Shown piece by piece: positions 20,023 through 32,199 of a stretch of 64,000 nucleotides of DNA. Origin of the DNA: Gerris lacustris. Its lineage: Eukaryota > Arthropoda > Insecta > Hemiptera > Gerridae. The notes beneath the pieces were generated by a model. It worked only from the letters and a program-made list of their open reading frames with translations, made no database searches and had not been told where the DNA came from. The stretch is from the NCBI GenBank assembly GCA_951217055.1, contig OX578277.1:113650514-113714513 (forward strand), given 5' to 3'. The first letter of the stretch is position 1; each line of letters opens with the position of its first letter. Made by a program: the position numbers and the translations under genes.

Positions 20023-23000
20023 ACATATGGAGCCAACCCAAATTTGGAACCAGATATCATTAAATAGGATATTTTAATTTGAATTTGAAAATTGACCCGC
20101 GCAAAATTAAAGAATAATTATTATAAATTATTCAATAATAAATAAATAAATTTAAGTTTATTGTTATAAATTTTTCAGGTTCGCATATTTATATTTAACC
20201 AGAGTGATCACGCTGTGGTTTTATTCTTAACTTAGATTCCAACACCTAAAAAATTACTCACACATGATTTACAAACAAATTCCCAGACTATTTAATATTA
20301 CCTGTATTATAAAACAAGTATGCCTGTATATATGTGTTTGTACATGTGGTGTAAATTTATTTCTGACTTGACATATGTTTAAAACAAAAGATGCTTAATG
20401 TAATAGTCATTCCCGTAATAATTCTAACAAAGTAGTCCACAATTATAAAATGTAACATAAAGTAGTACATATTTTAATCAGTTTAATCAACTACATAGTA
20501 AATTATCCTAAATATTAATTTTACCGAGGGTTTTGAGTATTCAATTTTTAGATGTCTCCTTTGAGATTACTTAAAAATATATTTTTAACAGTTTTATATA
20601 CACGCTCCGGTTTACTTAGTCGTAACTCATTATAAACTTTTCCTTATAATTATATTTTATTGTGTTTACAATAAAATCTCGTACTACTTTAAACAATAAA
20701 ATACAAAACAGATTGAGAAATATTACTACACCCAACTAATCAATATATAAAACCCTATCTAGATAGATATTATACAAAAGATTTGTTCTTTTATGTATTG
20801 TTTTTTAGGTAGCATTCTTATTAAAAATATCCACATGGTAAGTTATTAGTAATATACACATGTAATATATATAGAACACTAGTTTTATACATCTATATTA
20901 TTTGTTTTCTTGTCTGTTGGACAACAGGTTTTAAAATACATGTATATCTATTAAACCAAAAACAATATTCTTAAATTTACCCGCCTAATTCAATACCACT
21001 TAACTCCAACGCCTCTTAACCCAATATTTCTTAACTCTAATACCTCCTAACCCAATATTCCTAATTGTGTCTGTAATTAAATGTATGTGTCTGTGCGTGG
21101 GTGTATATATTAGTTAAACAACACATACAATCCTAATACAAATTAGTTAAAGAATCCTGCATATATAAAAATCAAACATATCTATTTAACATAGAATAGT
21201 TGGATGATTTATTTGATTAAATTATTATTATTTTAAAATCAATTGAAGCCCATTATACTTTACATACTAAATAAGTCAGCTGATCTGTTGGCTGAAAATG
21301 GCCAACAAATATAAACAAGAGATACAAAATTAAATATTACAAAAATAAAATGTAGAACTATTTTATAATTATTCAATATATCCCATTGGTAAACTAGTTT
21401 TTGTTGTATTATTCGTCTGAAATATGTAGATGGTAGATCTTATAGTATATATTTATAATTTGTTTAACCATACCTCCATAATACTAGTAAAATGCACAAT
21501 TATACACAGAATTTTTAGAGTCCAGTGATTGTAATGTTTCCATGCAATTTATATCTGGTATTCAATGTTTATATAATAGAGTTTACTTCTTCTTGACACA
21601 GACTTAGATATTAATGCCATGTGATGGCTCCCTCCAAAAACTAAACTCGTAACTCACTTGATAAAAAAATGTTTGTAATCCAAATATACAATCTTTTGAT
21701 TCATAAGGTTGCAAACAGTGTACAAAATAGATATATTTTTAAAGTAAATTTGAGGTAATAGAAAAATTTTAACATGTGTTAGGGTCATTGACCTTGGTTA
21801 TAAATTCTTAAACCCGTTGTTTTGTAGTAATAATTTATACATTAATATTACAATTTAGTTCTTAAACAGCTACACTACTCCATATGTCATTTTATTGTGT
21901 TTAAATGCAAGCAAAATATATTAACCTCCATTGCAGCGCTTATTAGAAAAACTTACTAAATGAAGGACTAGTTCTCCAAATTTTGGACGAAGAAATTTAG
22001 ATTCCGATACAATACACCTGTATCGAACCCATACACATGTATACTGTACGAACATGTTTTTTTCTATAGTTATATTTTATAGATGAATGAATCAGTGTCT
22101 GTATACATGAGGGTTAAACGCTCAGGGCCATAATATGGAAGCATGACATCATAATGGCAGTTGTACATCAATTGCTTAGAAACCTCCCAATGGCGATTTA
22201 CACCCCCCAGCCACCCCTAATATATGGATTAGTGGCCTGCACGTTTACGCCCCCAATGTAGATATCAGTCCTGTTATTGGATGTTTTTTGACAATGGCGA
22301 TTTAATTACGCCCCCTATTTTGCAAATGTTGTCTTCGTCAGCCCACCTCCAATGGCGATATCAGTTATATTATTGGTTGAGACGATTTTTTATTTTACTT
22401 GGCAATGGCCAATAAAATCATCCATCCCTAACATAAGAAAATATATATAAGAAATATGGGGTTGATCAACCCCTTGCAAGTCCGCTTTATTAAATGATAA
22501 AATAAACAAGTTGTATATAAATAATTAGTTTATTTCCTATACTGCTAATGCCTTAGTAATGTTTTTGTAAATGTTACTCAAAAGATTAAATTTATATCAG
22601 AATATTGACATTAAAAAAAAAAAAAGGATAATTTACATGTCTAGACGGCAGGTATATAATTATAGCAGCTGAAGCTTGAAAGCGGTTGACCTTGGCCGAG
22701 CTGTAGAACGGGCTATCCTCCAAATAAACCGCGGAATCTAATTACTTTTAATGCATGTAACTTAATATTTCTTAAAACGCTCACCTTTGTACACTTTAAC
22801 ATTATTATACGGTATACAAGGATATCTCCATGTGGTTGTACTTAAAATTCTAAACTAAAAATGAATGAATTACCATTATATAAAAAGTCTTATCGCAGGG
22901 TTTCAATTCTCAGACAAAATACACTTATTTTTAAAAGCTTAAAAAACGATAATTTAAGTATAGTTCAATAATAAAACACTTATTAATATAATAGTTATAT

Positions 23001-23690
23001 TATAAAACTATAATTTTAGAAAAATAAATAAATAAATAAACAACGAGAGAGCGACCAATATAATATTAGGGGTAAAATAAATACAACCAAACAAAAGATA
23101 ATTATTTGCAGGGTTGTCAATAGTTTATAATATGTATGTTGTTTGATTATGTATATATTACAAAGACTGAAACAGCACATGAGAGAACAATAAATGATAT
23201 AATTTCCGCACTTTTCGAGTTCTAGTAGCACGCTTCTATATTTATATAGCAACACTGTAGTAATAATTGCATTATTTCAACTCAGACTACACTGTCAATG
23301 ATTTTAAATTAAATTTTGATGGCAAAGAAAATGCCTAACCAGGGTCTAGGAGGAGCCTGGAGATAGAACTCCTTCTAGTCGAAGTCTCCCGCTTTGTTAA
23401 CACAGTAGTGCTGCAATGGGAGGCAGGACAATCCGTACACCTCCTATCCCAACACTAAAGCCTCTTGAGCCAACTAGGCTGGGAGAGTCCTTTCACTGAG
23501 TATTGACACCCAGTAAGCGAAACTCCCGCTTGCAGGCGTATTTATTCTGTTTCCCCCAGAGAGGAGCATGCGCATTGTAATATCAAGGTCAAAAGACAGA
23601 GGAAATTGTCGTATAGTTATGTAATCAAGATCATAATTGAAACATCACCCACACAAATTGCAATACATGATCACTCATTCAGAATTAGTA
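20023..23690. other. Interior of Polinton-like element, no intact gene
   Basis: 3.7 kb, mostly AT-rich, with no frame above about 80 codons that looks coding. 22180-22400 is GC-richer with repeated CAATGGCGAT (22188, 22293, 22350). 23335-23560 is a GC-rich island that I cannot identify. If Polinton genes were here they are decayed or deleted. Confidence 0.45.
22432..22480 (+). promoter_or_regulatory. TATA-like element and 16-bp palindrome
   Basis: TATATATAAG is followed by GGGGTTGATCAACCCC, a perfect palindrome at 22459-22474, downstream of three CAATGGCGAT motifs. It looks promoter-like, but no downstream gene is visible. Confidence 0.25.
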
Positions 23691-23890
23691 NNNNNNNNNN
23701 NNNNNNNNNNNNNNNNNNNNNNNNNNNNNNNNNNNNNNNNNNNNNNNNNNNNNNNNNNNNNNNNNNNNNNNNNNNNNNNNNNNNNNNNNNNNNNNNNNNN
23801 NNNNNNNNNNNNNNNNNNNNNNNNNNNNNNNNNNNNNNNNNNNNNNNNNNNNNNNNNNNNNNNNNNNNNNNNNNNNNNNNNNNNNNNNNN
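23691..23890. other. Assembly gap (200 N)
   Basis: Exactly 200 N, probably a placeholder of unknown true length. It ends at the inner edge of the right TIR. Confidence 0.98.
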
Positions 23891-24225
23891 AGACCTATCA
23901 TGATTAATTAGAGCCCGCCCTCCATTTTTCCAAAGTCCAATCAGGAGAACGTTATCGCCACCAAGCTCAAGCTCGTAATCAAATACATGCACGAGAAGTG
24001 ACCTTGACAGACTCTGGGAATAATATCTGTGTGGGGGGGGGGGGGGGGGGGAGAGAACAAAAGCATGGACCTATACGTGAACGAAAAGTAGTCCGGTCAG
24101 TGACCTTGAGGATGCAGAGAGCAGAGGCGATATGGGGTTGTAGATGGTCAAGAGGGGCTTCGGTCATTGACCTTAGTTGAGGTGCACATTAGCGATTGGG
24201 ACAGGTGCCCCCTTTTATCTCTACT
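23891..24225 (-). repeat. Right terminal inverted repeat of Polinton-like element
   Basis: Mirror of 18783-19116 including a G19 run (24033-24051). Its inner edge abuts the N gap, so the true TIR may be longer. Confidence 0.9.
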
Positions 24226-24352
24226 GTACGGCACGCAACTCGTGCGAAAACGGCATTTTGCATTGCTCGTGTGGTTTTACCACCCTCGCTGTCGCTCGGG
24301 TGCAAACTCCACACTCGCATGCAAAATGCTACTTTCCGCACTCGACGCGTAA
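24226..24352 (+). repeat. G-family repeat, right part
   Basis: GTACGGCACGCAACTCGTG onward matches 25892-26020. It contains inverted arms GGCATTTTGCAT..GTGTGG / CCACACTCGCATGCAAAATG. Confidence 0.8.
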
Positions 24353-24357
24353 TGTAC

Positions 24358-24412
24358 TATTACTTAGCGGAGTTAAGGCAACATTTAAAGAATAGTATAT
24401 TATGTTACAAGG
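24358..24412 (+). repeat. Direct repeat flanking the split G repeat
   Basis: TACTTAGCGGAGTTAAGGCA through ATAGTATATTATG and TTACAAGGC also occurs at 18231-18284, left of the G repeat, in the same orientation. Confidence 0.7.
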
Positions 24413-24511
24413 CTGTGAAGTGAGTTTTTTCTTTATATATATATAGACAGTAATAGTAATATAGTAATATGACAGTAAATATTGTCAAGGTAAAGAAAAA
24501 ACACTTCACAG
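24413..24511. repeat. Foldback with about 21-bp arms
   Basis: CTGTGAAGTGAGTTTTTTC.. and its inverse ..GAAAAAACACTTCACAG flank a TA-rich loop. A small MITE-like hairpin. Confidence 0.7.
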
Positions 24512-24730
24512 TCGTGTAGCATATGCTATTTTCTCCGTGGTAGCAGACATAGAAAAAACATTAAATATTAATTAATAATCAATATAATAATACTAAGATT
24601 TAAAAAAAAGAAACCTAAAAAGAGGTTACACTATAACAAAAGATAAATAATACGCTTGATATCTAGCGGATTTTAAGCGTACTAACAAGCATATCTACAA
24701 AGATTGCAGCGCTAAACGGAAGTTTTGATA

Positions 24731-24800
24731 ACTACCAGCACGAAAGAAAAAATGTTTTACGTCCTAGGACGTAATAAGTTTTTTCTTTCGTGCTGGTAGT
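24731..24800. repeat. 70-nt foldback with central palindrome
   Basis: ACTACCAGCACGAAAGAAAA and its complement close around TTACGTCCTAGGACGTAA, an 18-bp perfect palindrome. Confidence 0.75.
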
Positions 24801-25059
24801 AATGAAAAGATTTTTTAAGTCCACGTAATGAAACAATGGATTTTAGCTATGTTTCTTAGGCTCTAAAGTTACTATTTCACAGCCTACCACTGAAAAAAGC
24901 ATTTTTTTATCATTGAAGCAAGCGTCTTGCAATAAATATGTATTGAATATTGAGAAAATAGTTAATCATCATGATTGTAGTATTGATACTGAGGGAAAAC
25001 GACTATTGCCTAATCCTTGCTCCTCGGGCAGACTCCATTTAAAATAATATTATAGCTAG

Positions 25060-25200
25060 TATCAGGTTGAAATGTAACATGCCTGTTTCAATTGTACTTT
25101 AGGTGATGTGATGAAGTTTCATTGAAATCGTTACGTTAGAACGTAGGATATTAGTAAAAATGTTGTTTTCACTATTTTAAACGTTTAGGTCCGTTTTAAT
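25060..25200 (-). repeat. E-family tail fragment
   Basis: AGGTTGAAATGTAACATGCC, CAATTGTACTTTAGG and CGTTACGTTAGAACG are the reverse of the E tail at 15040-15130. Confidence 0.7.
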
Positions 25201-25208
25201 AAGTTGTA

Positions 25209-26022
25209 AGTATTCTATTCTTAGAAAATTTCGAATCATTTTCGGTGTAATTTGAACGCCTACGTTAAAACGTACTACATTGAAGAAAAAATGCGTGCGG
25301 TGCCGCGGGACACCCGGTAGGTAATAGATATTATTTTGCAACCCAATTTAATATAAAAACCATTTAAACAAATATTAGTTCTCAATCTTATAAATGTGTA
25401 TTATTTATTTTTTAACTACCGAGCAAAAACGATATAATATACTGTCTGTGTCGCCTTAGCGATGCAATTTGTTTTATCTACGAAATATAAACATTATATC
25501 TCTGTTTAGATGCGTAGAAAGTGATTATTTACGTACTTGTATTCATTGCGCATGCGCGTCTCATGGTTCTGAAGAATTCCTCTTCTTTACCACGCTAGCG
25601 CGGTAAAGAAGAGGAATTCTTCAGCTTTACGCACGATTAGCGAGTTTGTTTACATTTAACAAAACTAATTTCCTATTTTTTTTTATTAAAGTAACTGTTT
25701 ATATCGAGTTTTTAGTGATAAACAATGAATGAATCAAGTGGCTTTGACGAAAATGTAGAGAATAATTCCCCTCCAGAAATAATTAATTCGGCAAAAAATA
25801 CAACTCAAGATTAATGCCATCTTTATCAAGAGAAGAGATACGAACTTACATACAGCAAGTTTATTTTTTACTCTAACAATCATAGATAAAGTACGGTACG
25901 CAACTCGTGGGAAAACGGCATTTTGCATTGCTCGTGTGGTTTTACTACCCTCGCTATCGCTCGGGTGCAAACTCCACACTCGCATGCAAAATGCTACTTT
26001 CCGCACTCGACGCGTAATGTAC
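25209..26022 (+). repeat. G-family repeat, uninterrupted
   Basis: About 815 bp. It is the paralogue of the copy split by the Polinton-like element, and its GTACGGTACGCAACTCG near 25892 is the empty target. Includes the 56-nt hairpin at 25569-25624 and a GC-rich right end with inverted arms. No protein recognised, though ATGAATGAATCAAGTGGC opens a short frame present in both copies. Confidence 0.8.
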
Positions 26023-26049
26023 TATTGTTTATCTTGTCATTGAATTAAT

Positions 26050-26356
26050 ATAGAGTCAGTTGTAAATATACGAGTTAAAGGGAAGAAAGGTCTCTCTTTG
26101 TTCCATAGTTACAAGAGAGATACTACTACAGGACAAGGTGGTAGCAGAGGATGTCAATCTGGAACGCAGGGCTTCAGATTGACGGTATAAGTGGAAAACA
26201 TATAGAGAAAAAAGAAAACAACATCGAAAAGGTATAAAAACTATAATATGACATCAACGGGAAATGTAAGAATAGCCTTAGAGTCAGTTTTAAATATACG
26301 AGTTAAAGGGAAGAAAAGTCTCTCCTTATTCCATAGTTATAAGAGGGATACAGGAC
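26050..26356 (+). repeat. Pair of about 70-bp direct repeats
   Basis: TAGAGTCAGTTGTAAATATA, then ACGAGTTAAAGGGAAGAAA at 26052 recurs at 26281, with 228 bp between starts. Possible terminal repeats of a small element or a local duplication. Confidence 0.6.
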
Positions 26357-26361
26357 AGTCT

Positions 26362-27588
26362 GATCCGAGCTTACCGAAGGTAACTGAAGCTATGTGATCG
26401 TTTTGAAGAACGAAAATATTTTATGTCTCCAATTTCAAAAATTCCAAGACAGAACTCCGTTTCAGACATCAGAGAACATTTTTGGTTCCGTGTCAGTCTG
26501 TCGGTCTATTGCTCAATTTTTGTGAACCAACATAATATCTTAAAAAATGCTCGTCTGATTTTAATGAAATTTGTATGGTAGGTCATAATTAGCTCATTGT
26601 TGGTCCCGTATAAGTTCCAACCTTCTGCGCTCATTTTTTTCTCTTCCACCTGCGCACAAACATACATTTATTTACACCTATAACTTCAAAAACTTATCTG
26701 ATTTGTAAGGAACTTTTATAGTTTATCGAAAGTAACCTGGCAGACAGCCTAAGATTACTTTAAACCGTCTGCGCTCTTTAACTTTTGCTTAATTGATACT
26801 TTAATTCAAGTAAAAAATCAAAACAATTTTGACACCATAAAAAAACGGGGAAAACAATTAATCAAATTAGACAATAATGGCTTGTAAAAGCATAATAGTT
26901 ATTTTTGCACCTAAGGAGTAAAGTAAGCCATTATTCCCTGAGCGAAAAAGTTGGTTCTTGAGGCGAAGCCGAAGGAACCATGGTCCCTAAATCCCGAGGT
27001 GAAGCCGAGGGAATTAGACTTTTTAATTCCCGAGGCGCAGCCGAGGGAGATAATTATCGCGATGGGAATAATGGCACTTTACTGACGAGGTACATACAAT
27101 ATTTTATCTCCAGTAGGAAGAAAATACACATTTTCGTCCATTGCACAGTTATTATTTATTATTTTAATAAATAACAATAATTATTAGCACTTTTAATAGC
27201 AGATATAAGAGATTCAATATTCAAATCAAATAAGAATTGGAATTAAACTCAAATAGAAGGTTATTTAGATGCAGGTTATAAACAATAAATCAATGATAAA
27301 CATGGTCAAAAAAGCGCAGTGCCGCCAACCTGATTTACAACAACTTCACTACATTTGCCATTTATTTTCTACTATTTATAAAATAATTAAGTTGCAATCT
27401 TTACTTTTTTGCCCTACTTTACTTTTTCTCCCTACTTTTTGAGTTAGTGATGAAAAGACCTTTTTTAGTCCCTCTAAACTAATTCAAATTCATAACTTTT
27501 TTTCCCCACTGGAGATAAAATCAATTAAGTACCTACGTAATGAAATGCGAGGAAGCTGTGAACCACACCAATTGACTGTCTATTTTTT
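26362..27588 (+). repeat. A-family repeat interrupted by Q
   Basis: The left part (26362-26896) is a complete A series from ATCCGAGCTTACCGAAGG through AATGGCTTGTAAAAGCAT. The last about 65 bp (TCAATTAAGTACC to AATTGACTGTCTATT) resume at 27521. Confidence 0.75.
26897..27520 (+). mobile_element. Q insertion with GC-rich palindromic repeats
   Basis: About 620 bp inside the A repeat. Three variants of CCCGAGGYGNAGCCGAGGGA occur at about 26960-27050, each self-complementary. Inverted GTAAAGT..GCCATTATTCCC (26918) and GGGAATAATGGC.CTTTACT (27063) enclose them, and TATTTTATCTCCAGT (27099) and ACTGGAGATAAAAT (27508) form an outer pair. No coding capacity, superfamily unknown. Confidence 0.55.
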
Positions 27589-28904
27589 TTACAATAATTT
27601 TATTATCACCCATTCTCTAACTAATGATATATACTTATCACTTTAAAATTAGGTTAAAACGAGTGCTAGGTTTCATGTAAAATATAATTTAATTGTCTTT
27701 AATGGAAATGGTGCGTGGGGCTAATGAAATTTTTTAGAGCAATATAAAGAGAATTAAAAAGAAATGTCATTATGGTTTTGCCTGATCTGTGATAGCCTGG
27801 TTTTCCTTTACACGACCTCAGAGTTTCATTGGAAAATTTTCATTATATGAAATTGAACAAAAGGGCTGTGACGCTATTTTTGTGTATATAAAACATAGCC
27901 CTCGGTTTGCTTTCAATATTCACCTTGGTGCTCCACCTCATCCTTACTCTTTGTACGGTGACAATTTAAAATGAAAATGTAGGGAAAAATGATCACGTTT
28001 TTCCATATGAGGGAACCAAGTAAAGGTGGCTTTTCATTTTACCCTGACTTCTCCTACAGACACGTTTTGACCTATAAAGCAGCATTTTTTTCATTCTCAA
28101 ACTTTCAAATATCAACTGAAATTCCAAACATTCTTTCATTTTCTATATTTTTCTTTCATTTTGAATTTGTATCTTTTCCTTCTGGCTCGTTGAATCAGAA
28201 TATTTTTTGTTTCTTCTTCAATTGATTTTATTGATAATAAATATTAGCATTTTCAGTTATTTATGTTTTCATTTTTATGTCAATTTATTATTAAAAAGTC
28301 TAGTCATGCACCATAACTTAATGAGCGAATTTTCAAAGAAACCTGCGTATTTTTGGCTTATAATAATATAGAAAAATTTTGGTTTAGAATTTGGATGGGT
28401 GAAGAAAAAAAAAAAAAAAAAATGGTACACACGGGTACGGGGTACAAAAGTCAAAATTGTATAAACCCTTCAAAATACATGTCGTTGGAAAGCTCTTTAA
28501 GAGTGCAGTAATTGTTGTTATGTACACTTTTGTCATAGTTTAATATAAGAGGGGGTAAAATGGAGAAAACCATGTTTTCATTATACATTTGACCCCTAAA
28601 TGAACTCAAAAAATGCTGGCTAACAAACTCATCCTTTCTTTTAATATTATTGACATTTTAAAATTTTATTGGATTTTTTAAGTGCATCCTAGCGTGAGAT
28701 ATCGTCTGGAGTGACAATATATACCTACATACATATATACATAAAAAAGTGTTCAATTTCAGGAATCGATCCAGAACGGTCTAAAACGAATTTCCATGAG
28801 AAAATGTTCAACAATTTGTATTACAAACATTTTGAAGCCATTGCAATAGCTTAATTTTCTTCGAAAATTTGCTAAAACGTCGAAAATAAACACCTTTTTC
28901 CATT
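27589..28904. other. Unassigned; no gene seen
   Basis: AT-rich, including a poly-A tract (28406-28422). Short open frames lack family resemblance. Confidence 0.4.
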
Positions 28905-29245
28905 TAATAATTATTTTTCAAGTTGATGGATAGTTAAGGTGAGGTAATGATATAAATAATTAGTTTTTTCCCATTATGAGACGATTCAACCCTTTATTAA
29001 GATCATTTTCAATCATGTTTATTTTAATTGTTCTGAAATGAAAATAAAAATGTATATATATATAAGTTAATTAATAATGTACGAGTATAACAATTATATT
29101 TTTTAAAAGTTTGAATAAATAATTAACACTAATTTTCAATTAGAAAAACCAATTAATATAAAATAGTTTAGTTAATTAATGATAATATAATGAATACCGT
29201 ATTTATTTACTTACAATAAAGATGTCATTGAGGTACTATTTTTAT
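28905..29245 (+). repeat. O-family repeat, uninterrupted
   Basis: CAAGTTGATGGATAGTTAAGG through GATGTCATTGAGGTACTAT parallels 600-765 plus 1453-1612, without the P element. Confidence 0.65.
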
Positions 29246-30420
29246 TTTTAACTTCACGACGGAGGGACACAAATTATTATTTTAATTATCAATTTATCTA
29301 TTCTTAATTTCAATGGAATAAATATTAGACTAATATGTTTGTTAATTTATTCCATGCATATGTATTTATTATAAGTGATTGGAATCTTATTTTCATTTAG
29401 TTAAGTGGAAACAATTTTTTTTATTGTGATTTCAATTTATTAGCAAAATATTTTGAAATAAATAGGGCTATTATGATAAATTAAAATTAACTTCTTTCTC
29501 TAAGAGTAGGTATATTTTACCCTCCCACGTTTGAGGCTTCTTGGGGCTGTAAAATTTCTCAACAATATTTTGGTAGGATGAAATAAAGTTTCTAAACATT
29601 TACCAAAGTAATATTTTTTCATAATTTTGAATGTTATTGGTTTGATTTGAGTTTTATTAAAGTAAAATATAATTTTATACATTTATTTGTAAGGCTGTAT
29701 TTTGGTTTTTTGTTAAATTTTACGATCATTAATAATTTTTATTGCTTGGTTTAAAGTATAATGTATTATTACACCTCGAAAAATCCAGTTAAATCTATAG
29801 ATAATACCAAGAAATTGTTCAATTATTTATGAATTAATGAATTGAACACCTAAGGCTATTGTTGGCGTGTTTCGGTAGTGGGTTTTTCTCATATTTAAGT
29901 GAATGATAGTTAGGTAGGAGTGTGAGCACTCTAATTAGACTCAGTGCAAAGTGAATGAAGATCTAAAGATGCTGCTATCAATTCAAGTATTAATTAGATG
30001 TAGTTGTGCACGCTATTTAGAATTTTGAAACGGCGTGAAAACCTCCCTAGGACTCGGCTAAGAATTTCAATAGACTGTGAAAAGGATCTTTCAACGAATA
30101 TTCATTTATTCCGAGGAAGCTGAGAAGAGAAAAGTGTCTGGAGGGAGAGAGCACTCCATAGTCTTACCAGACACGGGGTTATTAATGAATCCCAGCCTGT
30201 TTCCTGCTCGACTCATCAGAGCCGGGGTTTTGTCCTGGAATTCCGCTCCCTGGAGCTTCAGACGAAAATCTCAGCTCCCCGCCACCCTGATAATTCCCTT
30301 TTTAAACCCATTGTTAAGCTTCCATCCTTTTTCCTAAAAAAGATTCAGCGAAAAAGAGCCTGTTTTGTCTTCAAAGAAGTCTTTTGTCTCCAATCTATTT
30401 TATCTCTTTTTTTCTCTCAC
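29246..30420. other. Unassigned; GC-richer island at 30100-30330
   Basis: Mostly AT-rich. 30077-30337 is open for 86 codons with balanced base composition, but I recognise no protein and the codons show no clear bias. Confidence 0.35.
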
Positions 30421-30422
30421 TA

Positions 30423-30806
<384 letters not shown>

Positions 30807-30810
30807 CAAC

Positions 30811-31761
30811 AGAAAATGAAGAACTATTGTTGAGTGTAATTACAATAATTGCTTTTTAATCACGCAGAAAAAGTTGGCCTAAAGAACCTTCAGTAAACCA
30901 AACAGACATTAAATGAGTTTTTTTTGTAATTGCAGAAACTTAAGTTTTTATTAAAAAATAGTATTGAACTGGAGTAGAAAAAAATAAAAATCTCGTTTAA
31001 TAATATCTATTCGAGAAATATATGGGAAGATAAATACTTTTTCTTTTTAGACATGAAGTAATGACGTCATAAAGGCAATGGTAGTTTTATTCGGGGTAGG
31101 ACTGTTACGGGATGTTTTAGGTTTGCCCAACTCAGCGAGTATGTGGTGGGGTTGATCAGTCCAAGTGAAAGAAGAAATAGAAATACGGTAAACAAAACTA
31201 TATTTAATCGCATTAACGAGACAAATAATATCTACAATGAAAGGGTCTTAACTCCCACAATATTATTATTTGAACATAGATCAACATGGTGAATATGGAC
31301 GAAGGTGCTACCGGTGAGTGAACCGGAACCCTAATTTTCCCTCCTAACCCAATCTGGCCAGATATGTAAAAATATATATTTTATAAAGGTCTACTTTTAA
31401 CAACTTATTGTGACAGCTGTGTGATGAGTTAAAGACTGCAAGTACCTGGCAAGCCAAAATCCCTCGCATAGGTCCGTCAGCCGAAGCGTCGTCTAACCTC
31501 GCTGACCTTCCGGCTTAACATGGGTGTTCGTGGCTTTCCACCTGATCGCGCCGATCGGTGATCACCTCCTCTTCCTCCTAAGACGAGACTGGTGTTGCGA
31601 CGCCACGGGTGTTAACTCCAAACAGACTATACTCCCTAATCAACGGTGTCAATCGTGGATCAATGGCCGAACAGGGTAAGCGGTTGGAGCTAACCCGACC
31701 TAGGCAATCGGGGATAACCTCTGGACTTCACGGAGGGCGATTCATAACTAGTCCTTTAGTC
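30811..31761. other. Unassigned; GC-rich patch before hAT MITE
   Basis: 31440-31755 and 32095-32200 (either side of the hAT insertion) form one unusually GC-rich stretch with CGCGCCGATCGGTGATCAC. Its unit-like composition suggests an older repeat, but I see no second copy. Confidence 0.4.
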
Positions 31762-32086
31762 CAGCGGTTCTCAACCTGTGGTACGCGTACCCTTGGGGGT
31801 ACGCTAAAATGTGTAAGGGGTACGCGGTGAATTAGAAAAAGGTTTTTTGTTTACTTTTGTGTCTAATAAATAAAAACTTTTTAGTAAAAATTCAATTAAA
31901 AAATTTTTGGAATTTAAATTACCTATTTACAGCTGTTTCTATGATGTACCAATATTAGCAGTAGTTAAACAACTCTTCATCTAATATAAAAAGTATTTAT
32001 AAAAATAATGGGTTGTTTTAAGGGGGTACGCACAGTTAATTATACAAAAAAGGGGTACCTGGGTTGAGATAGGTTGAGAACCGCTG
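31762..32086 (+). mobile_element. hAT (Buster-type) MITE
   Basis: 325 bp. TIRs CAGCGGTTCTCAACC and GGTTGAGAACCGCTG. Flanks CTTTAGTC / CTCTAGTC (31754-31761, 32087-32094) differ at one base and fit the nnnTAnnn target of Buster-type hATs. GGTACGC motifs repeat near both ends. No transposase. The copy at 45246-45561 has the same body. Confidence 0.85.
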
Positions 32087-32199
32087 CTCTAGTCTCCAGT
32101 GGCGCATGGCGATCGGTCAGTTGGAGTTTATCAACAAACGCCCCTGCCTCCTATGCGTTCGGCCAATTACAGCAGCGGACGACTGCCTAATCTAGTATG

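Larger units (their letters stand above)
18783..24225 (+). mobile_element. Polinton/Maverick-like element (5443 bp incl. N gap)
   Basis: TIRs of at least 334 bp (18783-19116 and 23891-24225, essentially identical in reverse) begin AGTAGAGATAAAAGGGGG and end with CT. GTACGG flanks both sides (18777-18782, 24226-24231), and the uninterrupted site GTACGG occurs once in the paralogous G repeat near 25892. Long TIRs, 5'-AG/CT-3' ends and 6-bp duplications are Polinton/Maverick hallmarks. A PolB C-terminus-like peptide lies just inside the left TIR. Autonomous Polintons are usually 15-20 kb with PolB, integrase, ATPase, protease and capsid genes. Here those are deleted, decayed or hidden in the 200-N gap beside the right TIR, whose true length is unknown. 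Confidence 0.75.

Noticed and set aside
20950..21065. CCTAACCCAATATT repeats resembling an insect telomere (TTAGG/CCTAA)
   Set aside because: Units are irregular and contain extra bases; no run of CCTAA is present.
19711..23690. A retrovirus or endogenous virus inside the 18.8-24.2 kb element
   Set aside because: No RT, protease or LTRs are visible; ends and TSD fit a Polinton-type DNA element.
23606..23992. Frames made almost wholly of X
   Set aside because: They cross the N gap.
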